DNA of 64,000 bases from Bartonella florencae (GCF_000312525.1 NZ_HE997452.1:414779-478778), one strand, 5' to 3'. Shown: positions 16,952 through 27,836, numbered from the stretch's first letter. The notes: generated by a model not told the origin, from the sequence alone. Numbers and translations are program-made.

Positions 16952-19900
16952 ATGACGACGCTACAATCGCTTTTACAGATCTATCGTGATGAAGCGCGTA
17001 CCGAACGGGATAAGGGCACGTATTTTGAGCGTTTTGTTCTTGCTTATCTGACCCATGACCCTCTCCAGTCTCAGTGTTATGAAAAGGTTCAGACTTTTAA
17101 AGATTGGGCACATGAAAATGGCCATGATGGTCGTGATACCGGTATTGATCTGGTGGCAAAGCTTCGTCATGAAGATGGTTTTGCGGCAATCCAATGTAAA
17201 TTTTATGATGAATCCTATCGGATTAGGAAAGCAGATATTGATAGTTTTATTTCAGCGTCAGGTAAGGCGCCATTCAAGCGTCGTGTTGTAATAGACAGTA
17301 CCATTAATGCTTGGAGTGATAACGCTGAAACAATGATACGGGGACAGGATATTCCTGTTAACCGGATTAGTCTTTCCGATTTGCAAAAAAGTCCAATCCG
17401 TTGGGAGACTTTTGCAGCCAAAGGCACAATTGTGCTGGAGAGTAAAAAGAAAATTCGTCCCCATCAGGGGGAGGCATTGCGTTTTGTGCGTGCGGGATTG
17501 GCTGAGGCTGATCGGGGTAAGCTCATTATGGCTTGTGGAACCGGTAAGACATTTACCAGTCTTAAAATTGCTGAGGATTTAGCTGGTAAGGGCAAGTTTG
17601 TTTTGTTTCTTGTACCCTCTTTGGCATTGATGTCACAGACGGTGCGTGAATGGACAACGGATGCAGAAATCGGGTTGCGTTCCTTTGCGGTCTGTTCTGA
17701 TACACAAGTAGGAAAGCGTCGTAAAAATAGTGATGATGTTGCAGAAATTGATGTGTGTGATCTTGCTTTTCCAGCGACAACCGATGCAGCAAAACTGGCA
17801 GAACAGGCGGGTAAGAGTGTTGCAGATGAGATGAGTGTTGTGTTTGCAACCTATCAATCCATTCAGGTGATTGCGGATGCTCAAAAAAACTATGGTTTTC
17901 CAACCTTTGATCTGATCATTTGTGATGAAGCGCATCGTACAACAGGGGCAACGCTGGAGGGAGAGGATGAATCTAATTTTGTAAAGGTGCATTCCAATGA
18001 TGTTATTCGTGCCAAGAAGCGCCTTTATATGACAGCAACGCCCCGCATTTTTGGGGATAACGCAAAAAGCCGCGCGAATGAAGCCAATGCTGTTCTCGCT
18101 TCGATGGATGATGAAAAGCTTTTTGGCAAAACACTTTTTTATCGGGGGTTTTCTTGGGCTGTACAGCATGACCTTTTAACAGACTATAAGGTTATTGTCT
18201 TAGCCATGGATGAAAAACTCGTGAGTTCCGCTGTTCAAAAGCGCCTGAGTGATAGTGAGTCTGGGCTTATTCTTGATGATGCCACGAAGATTATCGGCTG
18301 TTATAAGGCGCTCACAAAACAAAATATGAAGGCTGATGTTGGGGCTGATCTGTATCCCATGCAGCGTGCTTTGGCATTTTGTAAAGATATTCGCAGTTCT
18401 AAACTGGTTCGTGATGAATTTTCTGCGGTTGTGGAAGAATATCTTGAGTATACGCAAGAGAATGCGGAAAATGCACCATTTTTGAAATGTGAAGTTGAAC
18501 ATGTTGATGGTACTTTTAATGCGAAGGACCGTGGTGCACTGCTTGATTGGTTGAAAGCGGAGTGCGATGATGATGTTTGTCGTGTTTTGACCAATGCTCG
18601 TTGTTTATCGGAGGGGGTGGATGTTCCGGCTCTTGATGCCATTATGTTTTTAAATCCACGTAAGAGTCAGATTGATGTTGTGCAAGCGGTTGGGCGGGTG
18701 ATGCGTCGCAGTGAGGGCAAAAAGATGGGGTATGTCATTTTGCCAATTGGTGTTCCTTTTGATACGCCAGCGGAACAGGCTTTGAACAACAATGATAAAT
18801 ATCGGGTTGTTTGGCAAATTTTAAATGCTTTGCGCGCACATGATGATCGTTTTGATGCGACGATTAATAAGGCATCGTTGGGGCAAGATATCAGCAATGT
18901 GATTGAGATTATTGGGGTGACGAAAAGTACTGAGTTACAGGCTGTGACGGCTGTTGTAGATCAACTTCCTATACGGGCACAACCGGCACGATCGAACATT
19001 GGAAGTCCTGAGCGTGATCTCCTTTTTACAGGTGGTCAAGGGCAACTTTCCTTCTCTGTGGATCAGCTTTCGCGTGCGATCATGGCAAAGATTGTTAAAA
19101 AATGTGGGACGCGTGATTATTGGGAAGATTGGGCAAGCAATATTGCGGAGATTGCTAAAAATCATATCACGCGCTTAACAGCTATTCTAGCAGAGCCAGA
19201 CACGAGGTCTCGTCAAGCCTTTGACCAGTTTTTAGCAGAACTGCGTGATGATTTAAATAATGCGGTGACAGAAGCTGATGCGATTGAGATGTTGGCACAA
19301 CATATCATTACGCGTCCTGTTTTTCAGGTGTTGTTTGAAGGCTATCAGTTTACGCGTGAGAACCCTGTTTCGCGTGCTATGCAACAGATGCTTGATGTGC
19401 TTGATGAGGCCAATCTTGATAAGGAATCCAAAGATCTTGAGAAATTTTATGCCAGTGTAAAGTTACGCGCTAGTGGCATTACAGATCCACAAGCAAAGCA
19501 GAGATTAATTATAGAGCTTTACGATAAATTTTTTCGTTATGCTTTTCCACGCACGGTCGAAAAACTCGGCATTGTTTATACCCCCGTGGAGGTGGTGGAT
19601 TTTATCATTCATTCTGTCAATGATGTGTTAAAACAAGAATTTGGCCAAACGCTTGGCTCATCTGGGGTGCACATTATGGATCCCTTTACCGGAACGGGCA
19701 CCTTTATCACGCGCCTTTTGCAATCAGGCTTGATAAAACCAGAAGAAATGAAACACAAATTTTGTCATGAAATTCATGCCAATGAAATTGTGCTTTTAGC
19801 CTATTACATTGCAGCTATTAATATTGAGACGACTTATCATGGGTTGATGGGGGGTGATTATGTTCCCTTTGAAGGAATTTGTCTGACCGATACCTTTCAG

Positions 19901-21910
19901 CTTTATGAGCAGGAAAAAGATTTGATTAGTGATTTGTTGGTGGATAATAGCACCCGCAGGTCGCGCCAGAAGGAACTGGATATTCGTGTTATTGTTGGCA
20001 ACCCTCCTTATTCGGTAGGGCAAAAAAGCGAAAACGATAATGCAAAAAATATTGGCTATCCTAAATTGGATCATCGTATCCGTGAAACCTATGCTGCTCA
20101 ATCTAGTGCGAGCAATTTTAATAAACTTTATGATAGTTATATTCGTGCCATTCGTTGGGCAAGTGATCGCATAAAAGACTGCGGTGTGATTGGTTTTGTA
20201 ACGGGGTCAGGTTATGTTGAAAAATTAGCAATGGATGGTCTCAGAAAAAATTTGAGTAAAGAGTTCTCGAGTCTTTATGTTCTCAATTTGCGGGGAGATA
20301 TTCGTAAAAATATGTTGAGCAAAGGGCGCGCGCAAGAAGGGCAAAATGTTTTCGGCAGTGGCAGCATGACAGGAATTGCTGTGACACTGTTTGTTAAAAA
20401 TCCTGATGCTACGGGATCTTGTAAAATTTACTATCATGATATTGGTGATAATCTCACAACAAAAGAGAAACTGCATGAAATTCAGTATTTGGGCAGTGTT
20501 GGTGGTATCAAGCGTGAATATGGTTGGCAGGTGATCACACCGGACGCGCATGGTGATTGGCTGGATCAACGCAATAGTGATTTTGAAAAATTTTTAGCTT
20601 TAGGTGATAAGAAGGGCAGTGATAAAAAGCTTTTTGAAAATTTTTCTTGTGGTGTAAAAACTAGTCGTGATGCTTGGGCCTATAACTCTAGTCATAAAGA
20701 TTTATTAAAAAATATGAGCGATATGGTTGCTTTTTATAATAGCGAAGTAGAACATTTTAATGTTATGCATCTGCATTCTGATCGTAAGGTGCGTGCAAAT
20801 GCTGTAAATGATTTTGTTGATGCAGATGCTAAAAAGATCAGTTGGAATTATTCTCTCAAACAAGATTTAATCAAAGGAAAGTCTTTTAGCTTTGAGAGAG
20901 ATTGCTTAACGCAAAGTCTTTATCGTCCTTTTACAAAGCAGTGGCTCTATTATAATCGAGCTCTTAATGATAGTGTTTACCAAATGCCGCGTATCTTTCC
21001 GATAGGGCAAGTGGTTGAAAACAGAGTCATACAAATTACGGGAACTGGAGCAAGAAGTGGTTTTTCTGTCTTAATGACTAAAAGTCTGCCAGATTACTAT
21101 GCAATAGATAATGGACAATTTTTTCCACGGTATGTTTATGAAAGTGCTGAATTTTCAGAGAATAAAGAGGAGGGTCAGGTTCATTTGTTTGCAAATTTTG
21201 GGGAGGAAAGTAAAAAAGCTGGTCTGCAGCGGCGTGATGCATTGACAGATGAAGGGTTGGCGCATTTTAAGGCTGCCTATCCTAGTGAAGTAATTACAAA
21301 AGATGATTTGTTTTATTATGTCTATGGAATTTTGCATTCTGAGGATTATCGTGCGCGTTATGCGCATAATCTGGTCAAAGAATTGCCACGGATTCCAACG
21401 GTTAAAAAGGGAGAAGATTTTTGGGCTTTTGTAACAGCGGGGCGAAAGCTTGGCGATTTGCATATGAATTATGAAGAGGTTGAGCCCTATCCGGTTAGCT
21501 ATAAGCAGGGGGATCCGAAAACTTGGGTGATTGCTGACGCGGAGAGTTTCTATCGTGTTCAAGCGATGAAATTTGCGGGTAAGCGCGGTGCTATTGATAA
21601 AAGTCGTGTGGTTTATAATAGCAATATCACGATGCAGAATATTCCTCTTGAAGCGTATGAATATGTGGTGAATGGTAGACCCGCTCTTGAATGGGTAATG
21701 GAACGGCAGATTGTCAAAACCGATAAAGCGAGTGGCATTGTGAATGATGCTAATAGCTATGCTGTTGAGACGGTGGGTAATCCAGCTTATCCTTTGGAAT
21801 TGTTTCAACGGGTTATTACGGTAAGCTTAGAAACCATGAAAATTGTGCGTAATCTGCCAAAATTGGAAGTGCGAGAAACTGAAAAGGTTCAGTTGTCCAT
21901 TGTGCGGTAA
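16952..21910 (+). CDS. Single-chain Type ISP-like restriction-modification enzyme
   Basis: A 1652-residue protein that carries nuclease, translocase, methyltransferase and recognition parts in one chain. Residues 1-150 form an Mrr-like nuclease domain (GIDLVAKL then AIQCKFYD, giving the D-(E/Q)xK pattern at about 62-82). A superfamily 2 helicase follows, with CGTGKT (about 195-200), DEAH in ICDEAHRTTG (about 325), TATPR (about 361) and the arginine-finger motif QAVGRVMRR (about 578). The N6-adenine methyltransferase has DPFTGTGTF (about 910-918) and NPPY (about 1015-1018). The remaining 600 residues are expected to hold target recognition. This order is that of Type ISP enzymes such as LlaBIII, which defend against phage and need no partner. 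It stands alone between long spacers. Confidence 0.92.
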   Translation: MTTLQSLLQIYRDEARTERDKGTYFERFVLAYLTHDPLQSQCYEKVQTFKDWAHENGHDGRDTGIDLVAKLRHEDGFAAIQCKFYDESYRIRKADIDSFISASGKAPFKRRVVIDSTINAWSDNAETMIRGQDIPVNRISLSDLQKSPIRWETFAAKGTIVLESKKKIRPHQGEALRFVRAGLAEADRGKLIMACGTGKTFTSLKIAEDLAGKGKFVLFLVPSLALMSQTVREWTTDAEIGLRSFAVCSDTQVGKRRKNSDDVAEIDVCDLAFPATTDAAKLAEQAGKSVADEMSVVFATYQSIQVIADAQKNYGFPTFDLIICDEAHRTTGATLEGEDESNFVKVHSNDVIRAKKRLYMTATPRIFGDNAKSRANEANAVLASMDDEKLFGKTLFYRGFSWAVQHDLLTDYKVIVLAMDEKLVSSAVQKRLSDSESGLILDDATKIIGCYKALTKQNMKADVGADLYPMQRALAFCKDIRSSKLVRDEFSAVVEEYLEYTQENAENAPFLKCEVEHVDGTFNAKDRGALLDWLKAECDDDVCRVLTNARCLSEGVDVPALDAIMFLNPRKSQIDVVQAVGRVMRRSEGKKMGYVILPIGVPFDTPAEQALNNNDKYRVVWQILNALRAHDDRFDATINKASLGQDISNVIEIIGVTKSTELQAVTAVVDQLPIRAQPARSNIGSPERDLLFTGGQGQLSFSVDQLSRAIMAKIVKKCGTRDYWEDWASNIAEIAKNHITRLTAILAEPDTRSRQAFDQFLAELRDDLNNAVTEADAIEMLAQHIITRPVFQVLFEGYQFTRENPVSRAMQQMLDVLDEANLDKESKDLEKFYASVKLRASGITDPQAKQRLIIELYDKFFRYAFPRTVEKLGIVYTPVEVVDFIIHSVNDVLKQEFGQTLGSSGVHIMDPFTGTGTFITRLLQSGLIKPEEMKHKFCHEIHANEIVLLAYYIAAINIETTYHGLMGGDYVPFEGICLTDTFQLYEQEKDLISDLLVDNSTRRSRQKELDIRVIVGNPPYSVGQKSENDNAKNIGYPKLDHRIRETYAAQSSASNFNKLYDSYIRAIRWASDRIKDCGVIGFVTGSGYVEKLAMDGLRKNLSKEFSSLYVLNLRGDIRKNMLSKGRAQEGQNVFGSGSMTGIAVTLFVKNPDATGSCKIYYHDIGDNLTTKEKLHEIQYLGSVGGIKREYGWQVITPDAHGDWLDQRNSDFEKFLALGDKKGSDKKLFENFSCGVKTSRDAWAYNSSHKDLLKNMSDMVAFYNSEVEHFNVMHLHSDRKVRANAVNDFVDADAKKISWNYSLKQDLIKGKSFSFERDCLTQSLYRPFTKQWLYYNRALNDSVYQMPRIFPIGQVVENRVIQITGTGARSGFSVLMTKSLPDYYAIDNGQFFPRYVYESAEFSENKEEGQVHLFANFGEESKKAGLQRRDALTDEGLAHFKAAYPSEVITKDDLFYYVYGILHSEDYRARYAHNLVKELPRIPTVKKGEDFWAFVTAGRKLGDLHMNYEEVEPYPVSYKQGDPKTWVIADAESFYRVQAMKFAGKRGAIDKSRVVYNSNITMQNIPLEAYEYVVNGRPALEWVMERQIVKTDKASGIVNDANSYAVETVGNPAYPLELFQRVITVSLETMKIVRNLPKLEVRETEKVQLSIVR

Positions 21911-22568
21911 AACAGCCTCTCGCGTGGTTGTAAACAGCATTTTTGAGGGTCGAGCGCACCTGAAACTTTCTCTATGAGATGTCGTTTCATTGCAGAGAGG
22001 AATTTCACAGTATGGTCCTAGAGCATCGAAAAATATTATCCTTTGAGCCGTTGGTGTTCTTTTATATGTGAGATTTTTTGTAAAACTATGGGCTGAGGCT
22101 TCAGGTTGATGTGTGGGAGTCTCTTATTTTAAATCTGTTGAGAGTGAAGTAATTAAAATCATGTTCTTGCATGGTACTAGTGAGATCGAGATGTTTTTGT
22201 TTAGGAGAGGTGAGAAATGCCTTTTATGTTCTTAAGAGGCAAGATATTGCAAGATGAGGGGTGTTATCGTTTGAGAGTGTGGCTTATGGGTTTTTTTTAT
22301 GAAACGTAGGAGGAATTTTATAGTGGTTTGGAGAGCTATTATTTTAGGGGGGATATATACATGAATAGTGCTGTGAGATGAGCTTGAGATGTTTTCAGAA
22401 ATATCTTTTTAATACAGACATCAGATATGTGTGTGTGTAACACAAGTGTCTTATCTTTGGGGCGTTTTGCTTTCTATGAGAGCAAGGTTTGCTTGTTGAG
22501 TTTTATGGAGTGCAACGCATGATTCGATCAGCAGGTGGCAAGATTTTCAGAAAAACAGTGGGGAAAAT
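21911..22568. other. Spacer downstream of the restriction-modification gene
   Basis: About 650 bp without a supported gene or RNA. It lies between the converging restriction-modification gene and the minus-strand DUF218 gene. No strong hairpin terminator was noticed by eye. Confidence 0.45.
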
Positions 22569-23237
22569 TCAGAATGCGGTTCTGATATAGACTTGAATTG
22601 TTTTGATGTATTGAAATGCAAGAATACGGATTTGGTTGATCTGTTGTATCATGCTTTCATCACCGCTCTTTTTAACAGGATAAGCAATGAAATTGATATT
22701 AGGCATTAAGTATTTAAGTTCACGTAGCGAGCGCCATATGTGGTAATCATGGGTGACGATGTACACTGTTTTATAACGGTGTTTTTTGATCCAAACCGCA
22801 CTTTCTTCCGCATTTCCTCTTGTGTTAATTGCTTTGTGTCCAATGTCAACGCAACAGGTGAAGAGTTGGGGGGTAATATGGGGGCTGTGCATGAAACTTT
22901 TTAGCTTGGTTTTTGTGTTGACGCCACTGATCAAAAGCCGCGAACCAAGCCCCTTTTGTAAAAGGTTAAGCCCTGTCTCTATTCTATTTTCTCCTCCTGT
23001 CAGAACAATGATGGCATCGGCTTTGGGGAGAGGATTTGGTGGTTGAAGCCGTTCGGTTTTTTCAGAAAAAATAATAAAACCAATACAGAAAAGAAGAACG
23101 ATTATCGAAAGAGCAAGTGCGGTCGGGGGGAAATAGCGAAACAAGCGACGCCATGGGTGGCATATGCTCCATTTTTTTAAAGAGCGTTTTGGGCTGTCTT
23201 CCATCAGTGATTGAGGATTGTATGAATCGTGAATCAT
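22569..23237 (-). CDS. YdcF/ElyC-like DUF218 membrane protein
   Basis: A 222-residue protein read from the ATG at 23235-23237, 4 bases after the ftsX stop; a TTG start at 23270 that overlaps ftsX is the alternative. It has one membrane segment (about residues 35-58) and then the DUF218 domain: ADAIIVLTGGENRIETGLNLLQKG, LLISGV, a GHKAINTRGNAEESAVWIKK segment (conserved Asn/Thr/Glu) and YIVTHDYHIWRSLRELK. DUF218 proteins such as SanA, ElyC and YdcF act in envelope homeostasis, possibly on lipid-linked cell-wall intermediates; the chemistry is not established. Its coupling to ftsEX supports a role in cell-wall or division work. Confidence 0.82.
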   Translation of the reverse strand: MIHDSYNPQSLMEDSPKRSLKKWSICHPWRRLFRYFPPTALALSIIVLLFCIGFIIFSEKTERLQPPNPLPKADAIIVLTGGENRIETGLNLLQKGLGSRLLISGVNTKTKLKSFMHSPHITPQLFTCCVDIGHKAINTRGNAEESAVWIKKHRYKTVYIVTHDYHIWRSLRELKYLMPNINFIAYPVKKSGDESMIQQINQIRILAFQYIKTIQVYIRTAF

Positions 23238-23241
23238 AAAA

Positions 23242-24195
23242 TTAAAATAAACCGTTTTCGCATTGATCAATTTTTTTGAGCTGCGCTAAAATAGTCATGC
23301 GGTTTGTAAGTGTGGTGAGAAAAGAAACAAAAACGATAAGGCCAATGATTTTTCCATAGGGAAAAGAGTGTGCGGAAAGGTGTCCGAATAAGGCGGTTAT
23401 TTGACTCGCCTCTACTTTCCCTAAGTTATAGTTTGTCCAAAAGACAAAAATAGCAAACAGAAATGCACTTGCAATACCACCATATAATGCACCACGAAGG
23501 GCAGTTTTTAAAAAATGCCAGTCGAATTGTCGCGCAATGAAAATGGTTTCTGTGCCAAGAAAATATAACACATTGATAATATGTGCATTTTCCGCCAGTG
23601 CATTGCGTGTGGCAAAGATAATTGTGAGTATCAATGAGCCTAAAACCAGTATTAAAATTGAAAAACCAATCAAAACAGTGGTGTGTGCCATGGTTGTAAA
23701 ACGCTTGACCCAAACACGGTGATCGTCAAACTGACCTCCCGGGATTTGTGCTTTTATTGCCTGACTGATGGCATGAAAATCAATTTCTTCCCTATCCTTT
23801 AGGGTGACGATGATGAGGCGGGGAAGGGGCAATTCATTTAAATTAAAACCCGTTCCAAGCCATGGCTCGAGCAGTTTTTCAGTGGCCGTTTGGTCAACAA
23901 TTTTCGCATCTTCTACACCAGGAAAGGTTTTTACCAATTCTACGGCATCATGAAGAGATTTTTCAATATCAACATTCTCCATGGGGCGTATTTGAATGGT
24001 TGCTTCATAGCTAATTTCACGACTCCAATTCTGTGCTGCACGGTGAACTAAATCAACACCAATTAAGGTGAGACTTGAGAGAAATGTCATAATAGCAATC
24101 ACGGCAACCAACGCTTGCCCAGAAATATTGCTTCTGGGAATAATCGCCGTTGTGTTTTTTTGATTTCTGGTGAAAATAGGGAAAGACTTATTCAT
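23242..24195 (-). CDS. ftsX: Cell division permease FtsX
   Basis: A 317-residue membrane protein with a cytoplasmic N-terminus, a first membrane segment (ALVAVIAIMTFLSSLTLIGV), a periplasmic domain of about 130 residues and three C-terminal membrane segments. This is the FtsX topology. FtsX with the ATPase FtsE transmits ATP-driven change through the membrane to activate peptidoglycan hydrolases at the septum. The start overlaps the 3' end of ftsE by 8 bp, so the pair is translationally coupled. The C-terminal segment is followed by the DUF218 gene in the same operon. The sequence is divergent, as is usual for alphaproteobacterial FtsX, but position and topology make the call safe. Confidence 0.9.
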   Translation of the reverse strand: MNKSFPIFTRNQKNTTAIIPRSNISGQALVAVIAIMTFLSSLTLIGVDLVHRAAQNWSREISYEATIQIRPMENVDIEKSLHDAVELVKTFPGVEDAKIVDQTATEKLLEPWLGTGFNLNELPLPRLIIVTLKDREEIDFHAISQAIKAQIPGGQFDDHRVWVKRFTTMAHTTVLIGFSILILVLGSLILTIIFATRNALAENAHIINVLYFLGTETIFIARQFDWHFLKTALRGALYGGIASAFLFAIFVFWTNYNLGKVEASQITALFGHLSAHSFPYGKIIGLIVFVSFLTTLTNRMTILAQLKKIDQCENGLF

Positions 24196-24847
24196 GAATT
24201 GTCATCCGTCCATTATGGAGAAGCATACGTCGTGCGGCGACTTGTTCCATCAGAGCTATATCATGGGTGGCAATGACGACCGCTGTCCCAAAACGGTTTA
24301 ATTCAATAAACAAACGGAGCAGGCGTTTTGCCAGTGGTGGATCAACATTTCCTGTCGGTTCATCCGCAAGCAAAATTTCAGGTTGATCAATGAGTGCGCG
24401 GGCAATGGCTACCCTTTGTTTTTCTCCTCCAGAGAGAACCGGTGGTAAAACGTGAATATGATCGCCAAGACCTACCCAACAGAGAAGATCTTCTACTTCG
24501 CTGCGATAAGTTGCTTCTTCTTGTCCTTTAATGCGTAAGGGGAGAGAGACATTTTCATAAGTGGTCATATGATCAAGGAGACGAAAATCTTGAAAAACCA
24601 CGCCAATACGTCTTCGTAGTGCCGGAAGCTCTTGCCTTTTGAGCAATGCCGTATCCTTGCCAAAGAGATCAATATGACCACGCGTTGGTTTGAGTGCTAA
24701 AAACATCAGACGCATTAACGATGTTTTACCCGCCCCCGAGGCACCCGTGAGAAATTGAAATGAGCCAGCAGGAATATGAAAACTAATATCACGAAGAACT
24801 TCAGGGCCCATTCCATAGCGTAGACCGACGTTTTCAAAATGAATCAC
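24188..24847 (-). CDS. ftsE: Cell division ATP-binding protein FtsE
   Basis: A 219-residue ABC ATPase with all motifs: Walker A LTGASGAGKTSLMRL (about 33-47), Q-loop in VVFQDFRLLDHMT, signature LSGGEKQRVAIARAL, Walker B ILLADEPTGNVDP and the switch His in IATHDIAL. The FGVVFQDFRLL-type Q-loop and the neighbouring ftsX identify FtsE rather than a LolD or MacB relative. The complex regulates septal wall hydrolysis. It is the first gene of the ftsE-ftsX-DUF218 minus-strand operon. Its promoter should lie in the spacer to the right. Confidence 0.94.
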   Translation of the reverse strand: MIHFENVGLRYGMGPEVLRDISFHIPAGSFQFLTGASGAGKTSLMRLMFLALKPTRGHIDLFGKDTALLKRQELPALRRRIGVVFQDFRLLDHMTTYENVSLPLRIKGQEEATYRSEVEDLLCWVGLGDHIHVLPPVLSGGEKQRVAIARALIDQPEILLADEPTGNVDPPLAKRLLRLFIELNRFGTAVVIATHDIALMEQVAARRMLLHNGRMTIHE

Positions 24848-25533
24848 TTTTCGTTACCACTTCTGCTTTTTCTGCTTTTATAGTGTATCACTTTTAGAAC
24901 TTTAGCTCCTACTACTTTAGCTCTTGTTCATACTCTATAGCTTGCAATATTTCTTATTTTTTGAGAAATATTATCTATAAAATATCTCTTATATTTCTTT
25001 ATTTTATCTTTATTTACGATTTTAGCAGGAATTCCAAGGTGTTTCTAGCAGAAACATGAGAATTGTTCCTCACTGTTTTTGGGCATAGTGCTGATCTTAT
25101 TCGTTTGGTGGTCGATAAGGTGCATGATGTATTTGATTACTTTGGTGTGTGTTAAAATTCATCTTTTATAATTTTAAATGTTGCTTGTTTTTTCTTTTGC
25201 AAGACATTTATTTATAAAGATAATTTATCATTTTGCAATTTGATAAGAAAGTTTTGCAGACAGTAAAATTTACCCATGGCAAGCCTTTTATGATATGCAT
25301 TTGCGCTTCATGAGAAATGTGCGTGTGGATAAATATCTTAAGAGAAGTGCTAATATCTTTCTTATAAGTGCTCTCAATATTGGGAGCAGTGACAATATTT
25401 TGCTTTGGGAAATAGAAGATTTTGCGTTGGTAAATGGAAGCGCGGTATGAGGTGAGATCTTTATCGGTGGCTTTAGCAAAACTGCTGGGATTGTTTTAGC
25501 AAAAAGGCTAAAGCCCACCGGTGGTATTGTGCC
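24848..25533. other. Spacer between ftsE and acs with an inverted repeat
   Basis: About 690 bp with no supported gene; a 76-codon minus-strand frame at 25288-25518 has no recognisable features. At the right end, 25467-25477 and 25507-25519 form an imperfect inverted repeat (GGTGGCTTTAGC with GCTAAAGCCCACC) that lies just after the acs stop and could act as its terminator or be a decayed element. The left end holds the ftsE promoter. Confidence 0.4.
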
Positions 25534-27492
25534 CTAAACCGTGGTTTCTTTATTTTGGCGGTTGGCAATAAGGTCTTCAACCACTTGTGGTTCGGAAAGA
25601 GTTGAAATATCTCCTAAATTATCAAAATTATTTTCAGCAATTTTTCGCAAAATACGTCTCATAATTTTCCCCGATCGCGTTTTGGGAAGCTGAGGGGCAA
25701 ACTGAACTTTATCCAATATGGCAATGGAGCCTATTTCTTTTCTCACATGCTTAATCAGCTCGTTGCGCAATTCTTCACTTGGGGTTGCCCCTTCCATGAG
25801 AGTGACAAAACTATAAATTCCTTGTCCTTTAATGGGGTGAGGGTAATCAACAATAGCGGCTTCTGAAACAGCAGGATGCAAAACAAGTGCTGATTCAATT
25901 TCAGCTGTTCCTAGCCTGTGTCCGGAGACATTGAGAGTGTCATCAACCCGTCCTGTAATCCAGTAATAGCCATCCCTATCGCGTCTACAGCCATCGCCTG
26001 TAAAATATTTCCCTTTATAGGTGGAAAAATAAGTTTCAATAAAGCGCTCGTGATCCTTATAGAGCGTGCGCATTTGTCCTGGCCATGAGTCAACGATGCA
26101 AAGATTGCCTTCTGCTTCACCTTCAAGAACATTTCCTTGATCATCTACGATTTGCAGTTGAACCCCAAAGAAAGGACGTGTAGCTGATCCTGCTTTAAGC
26201 GGTGTTGCACCGGGCAAGGGTGTAATTATATGCCCTCCCGTTTCTGTTTGCCACCATGTATCAAGAATGGGGCAGTGACTGTTTCCAACCGTATGATAAA
26301 ACCATTCCCATGCTTCTGGATTAATGGGTTCACCTACGGTCGCTAAAAGACGCAAGGATGTTCTTTTCGAGTGCTCAACAAAGGAATTGCCCGCACCCAT
26401 TAAAGCGCGAATAGCTGTTGGTGCGGTGTAGAATGTATTGACTTGGTGTTTGTCGACAATTTCCCAGAATCTTCCCTTATCAGGAAAAGTGGGGGTGCCT
26501 TCAAACATTAAAGTGGTCGCACCATTGCATAAAGGCCCATAAACCAAGTAAGAATGCCCCGTAATCCAGCCAATATCGGCCGTGCACCAATAAATTTCAC
26601 CGGGATGATAATCAAAAACATATTGATGGGTCATGGCTACATAAACAAGATAGCCTGCTGTGGTATGCAAAACACCTTTGGGTTTTCCCGTTGAACCTGA
26701 AGTATAAAGGATAAAAAGGGGATCTTCAGCGTTCATTGGTTCTGCTGGACAATCTGTTTTGGTATGCGCTATTTCTTTATGGTACCAAAAATCACGTCCC
26801 TCTACCCATTCAATTGGTCCACAGGTCCGCCGTATAACCATGACTTGGTCTACATGCACATTTTGGCGCGCTGCAATCTCAATAGCATGATCAACATTCT
26901 CTTTTAAATTAATTCGTTTGCCACCACGTAATCCGTGATCTGCGGTAATGATAAAGGTCGATTCACAGTCAACAATGCGTCCTGCTATTGCCTCAGGAGA
27001 AAAGCCAGCGAAAATCACCGAATGAATAGCACCAATCCGAGCGCAAGCGAGCATGGCATAAGCTGCTTCAGGAATCATGGTTAAGTAAATGGTGACTTTG
27101 TCACCTTTTTTGACGCCGTGGTTTTTTAAGATATTGGCAAAACGGCAAACATGTTCATGAAGTTCGTTATAGGTGATTTTTTTATCATGATAGGGATTAT
27201 CCCCTTCCCAAATGAGGGCGATTTTATCACCATGGGTTTTTAGGTGGCGATCAATGCAATTATAGGCAACATTTGTTATTCCATCCTCGTACCACTGAAT
27301 TGGTACATTATCATAAAAGGAAGTATTTCTTACTTTTGTGAAAGGTTTAAACCATTCAATGCATTGACCGTGTTTTGCCCAGAAACTTTCTGGATCATTG
27401 ATGCTTTCCTGATACCATTGTTTATAGGTCTCCTCATTGATGAAAGCATTTTTTTTAATATCATGTGGTATTGGATAGATTTTTTCAGACAT
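25534..27492 (-). CDS. acs: Acetyl-coenzyme A synthetase
   Basis: A 652-residue AMP-forming enzyme that activates acetate to acetyl-CoA through acetyl-adenylate. The length is exactly that of bacterial Acs. Signatures include the adenylate-forming loop [13 protein letters not shown] (about residues 262-274), WWQTETGGH for acetate-pocket residues, [23 protein letters not shown] and the C-terminal acetylation-site motif RSGKIMRR with the catalytic Lys. All motifs are complete. The gene is monocistronic on the minus strand. It lets the cell use host acetate or salvage overflow acetate. In many bacteria the active-site Lys is controlled by reversible acetylation, which the intact motif would permit here. 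Confidence 0.97.
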   Translation of the reverse strand: MSEKIYPIPHDIKKNAFINEETYKQWYQESINDPESFWAKHGQCIEWFKPFTKVRNTSFYDNVPIQWYEDGITNVAYNCIDRHLKTHGDKIALIWEGDNPYHDKKITYNELHEHVCRFANILKNHGVKKGDKVTIYLTMIPEAAYAMLACARIGAIHSVIFAGFSPEAIAGRIVDCESTFIITADHGLRGGKRINLKENVDHAIEIAARQNVHVDQVMVIRRTCGPIEWVEGRDFWYHKEIAHTKTDCPAEPMNAEDPLFILYTSGSTGKPKGVLHTTAGYLVYVAMTHQYVFDYHPGEIYWCTADIGWITGHSYLVYGPLCNGATTLMFEGTPTFPDKGRFWEIVDKHQVNTFYTAPTAIRALMGAGNSFVEHSKRTSLRLLATVGEPINPEAWEWFYHTVGNSHCPILDTWWQTETGGHIITPLPGATPLKAGSATRPFFGVQLQIVDDQGNVLEGEAEGNLCIVDSWPGQMRTLYKDHERFIETYFSTYKGKYFTGDGCRRDRDGYYWITGRVDDTLNVSGHRLGTAEIESALVLHPAVSEAAIVDYPHPIKGQGIYSFVTLMEGATPSEELRNELIKHVRKEIGSIAILDKVQFAPQLPKTRSGKIMRRILRKIAENNFDNLGDISTLSEPQVVEDLIANRQNKETTV

Positions 27493-27836
27493 AAGTTCCC
27501 CATTTTAATTTATTTTTAGAAAAATCAGCCATTTTAGTTTTATATTTTGGCAGAGTTTTTCCAATTTTTTTCTTAAATAAAAATCTTCATTTTGAGGTTA
27601 TACTAAATGACAAATATTGGAATAGTCAATTTTTAAAATCTGATGTGATGATATTAAAGAGAGTATTTTATGTTTTTAGGATACTCAAATGCGGCAAAAC
27701 CTATTGCGATATAGAGCTTTTTATAAACGCATAAAGACATTAAAAAATACCCTAGGAGAGGGAATGAGAGTGCTTTTTTGATGAGAATATTTTTATTTTG
27801 TACTTACTCGTTTTAAAAGAATAAATTTACTAAATA
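27493..27836. other. AT-rich spacer upstream of acs
   Basis: About 340 bp with the acs promoter at the left end. No gene or RNA seen. The base composition becomes markedly more AT-rich towards the small-protein island that follows. Confidence 0.4.

Noticed and set aside
25467-25519. Inverted repeat after acs as the end of an insertion sequence
   Set aside because: No transposase remnant nearby; a terminator is simpler.
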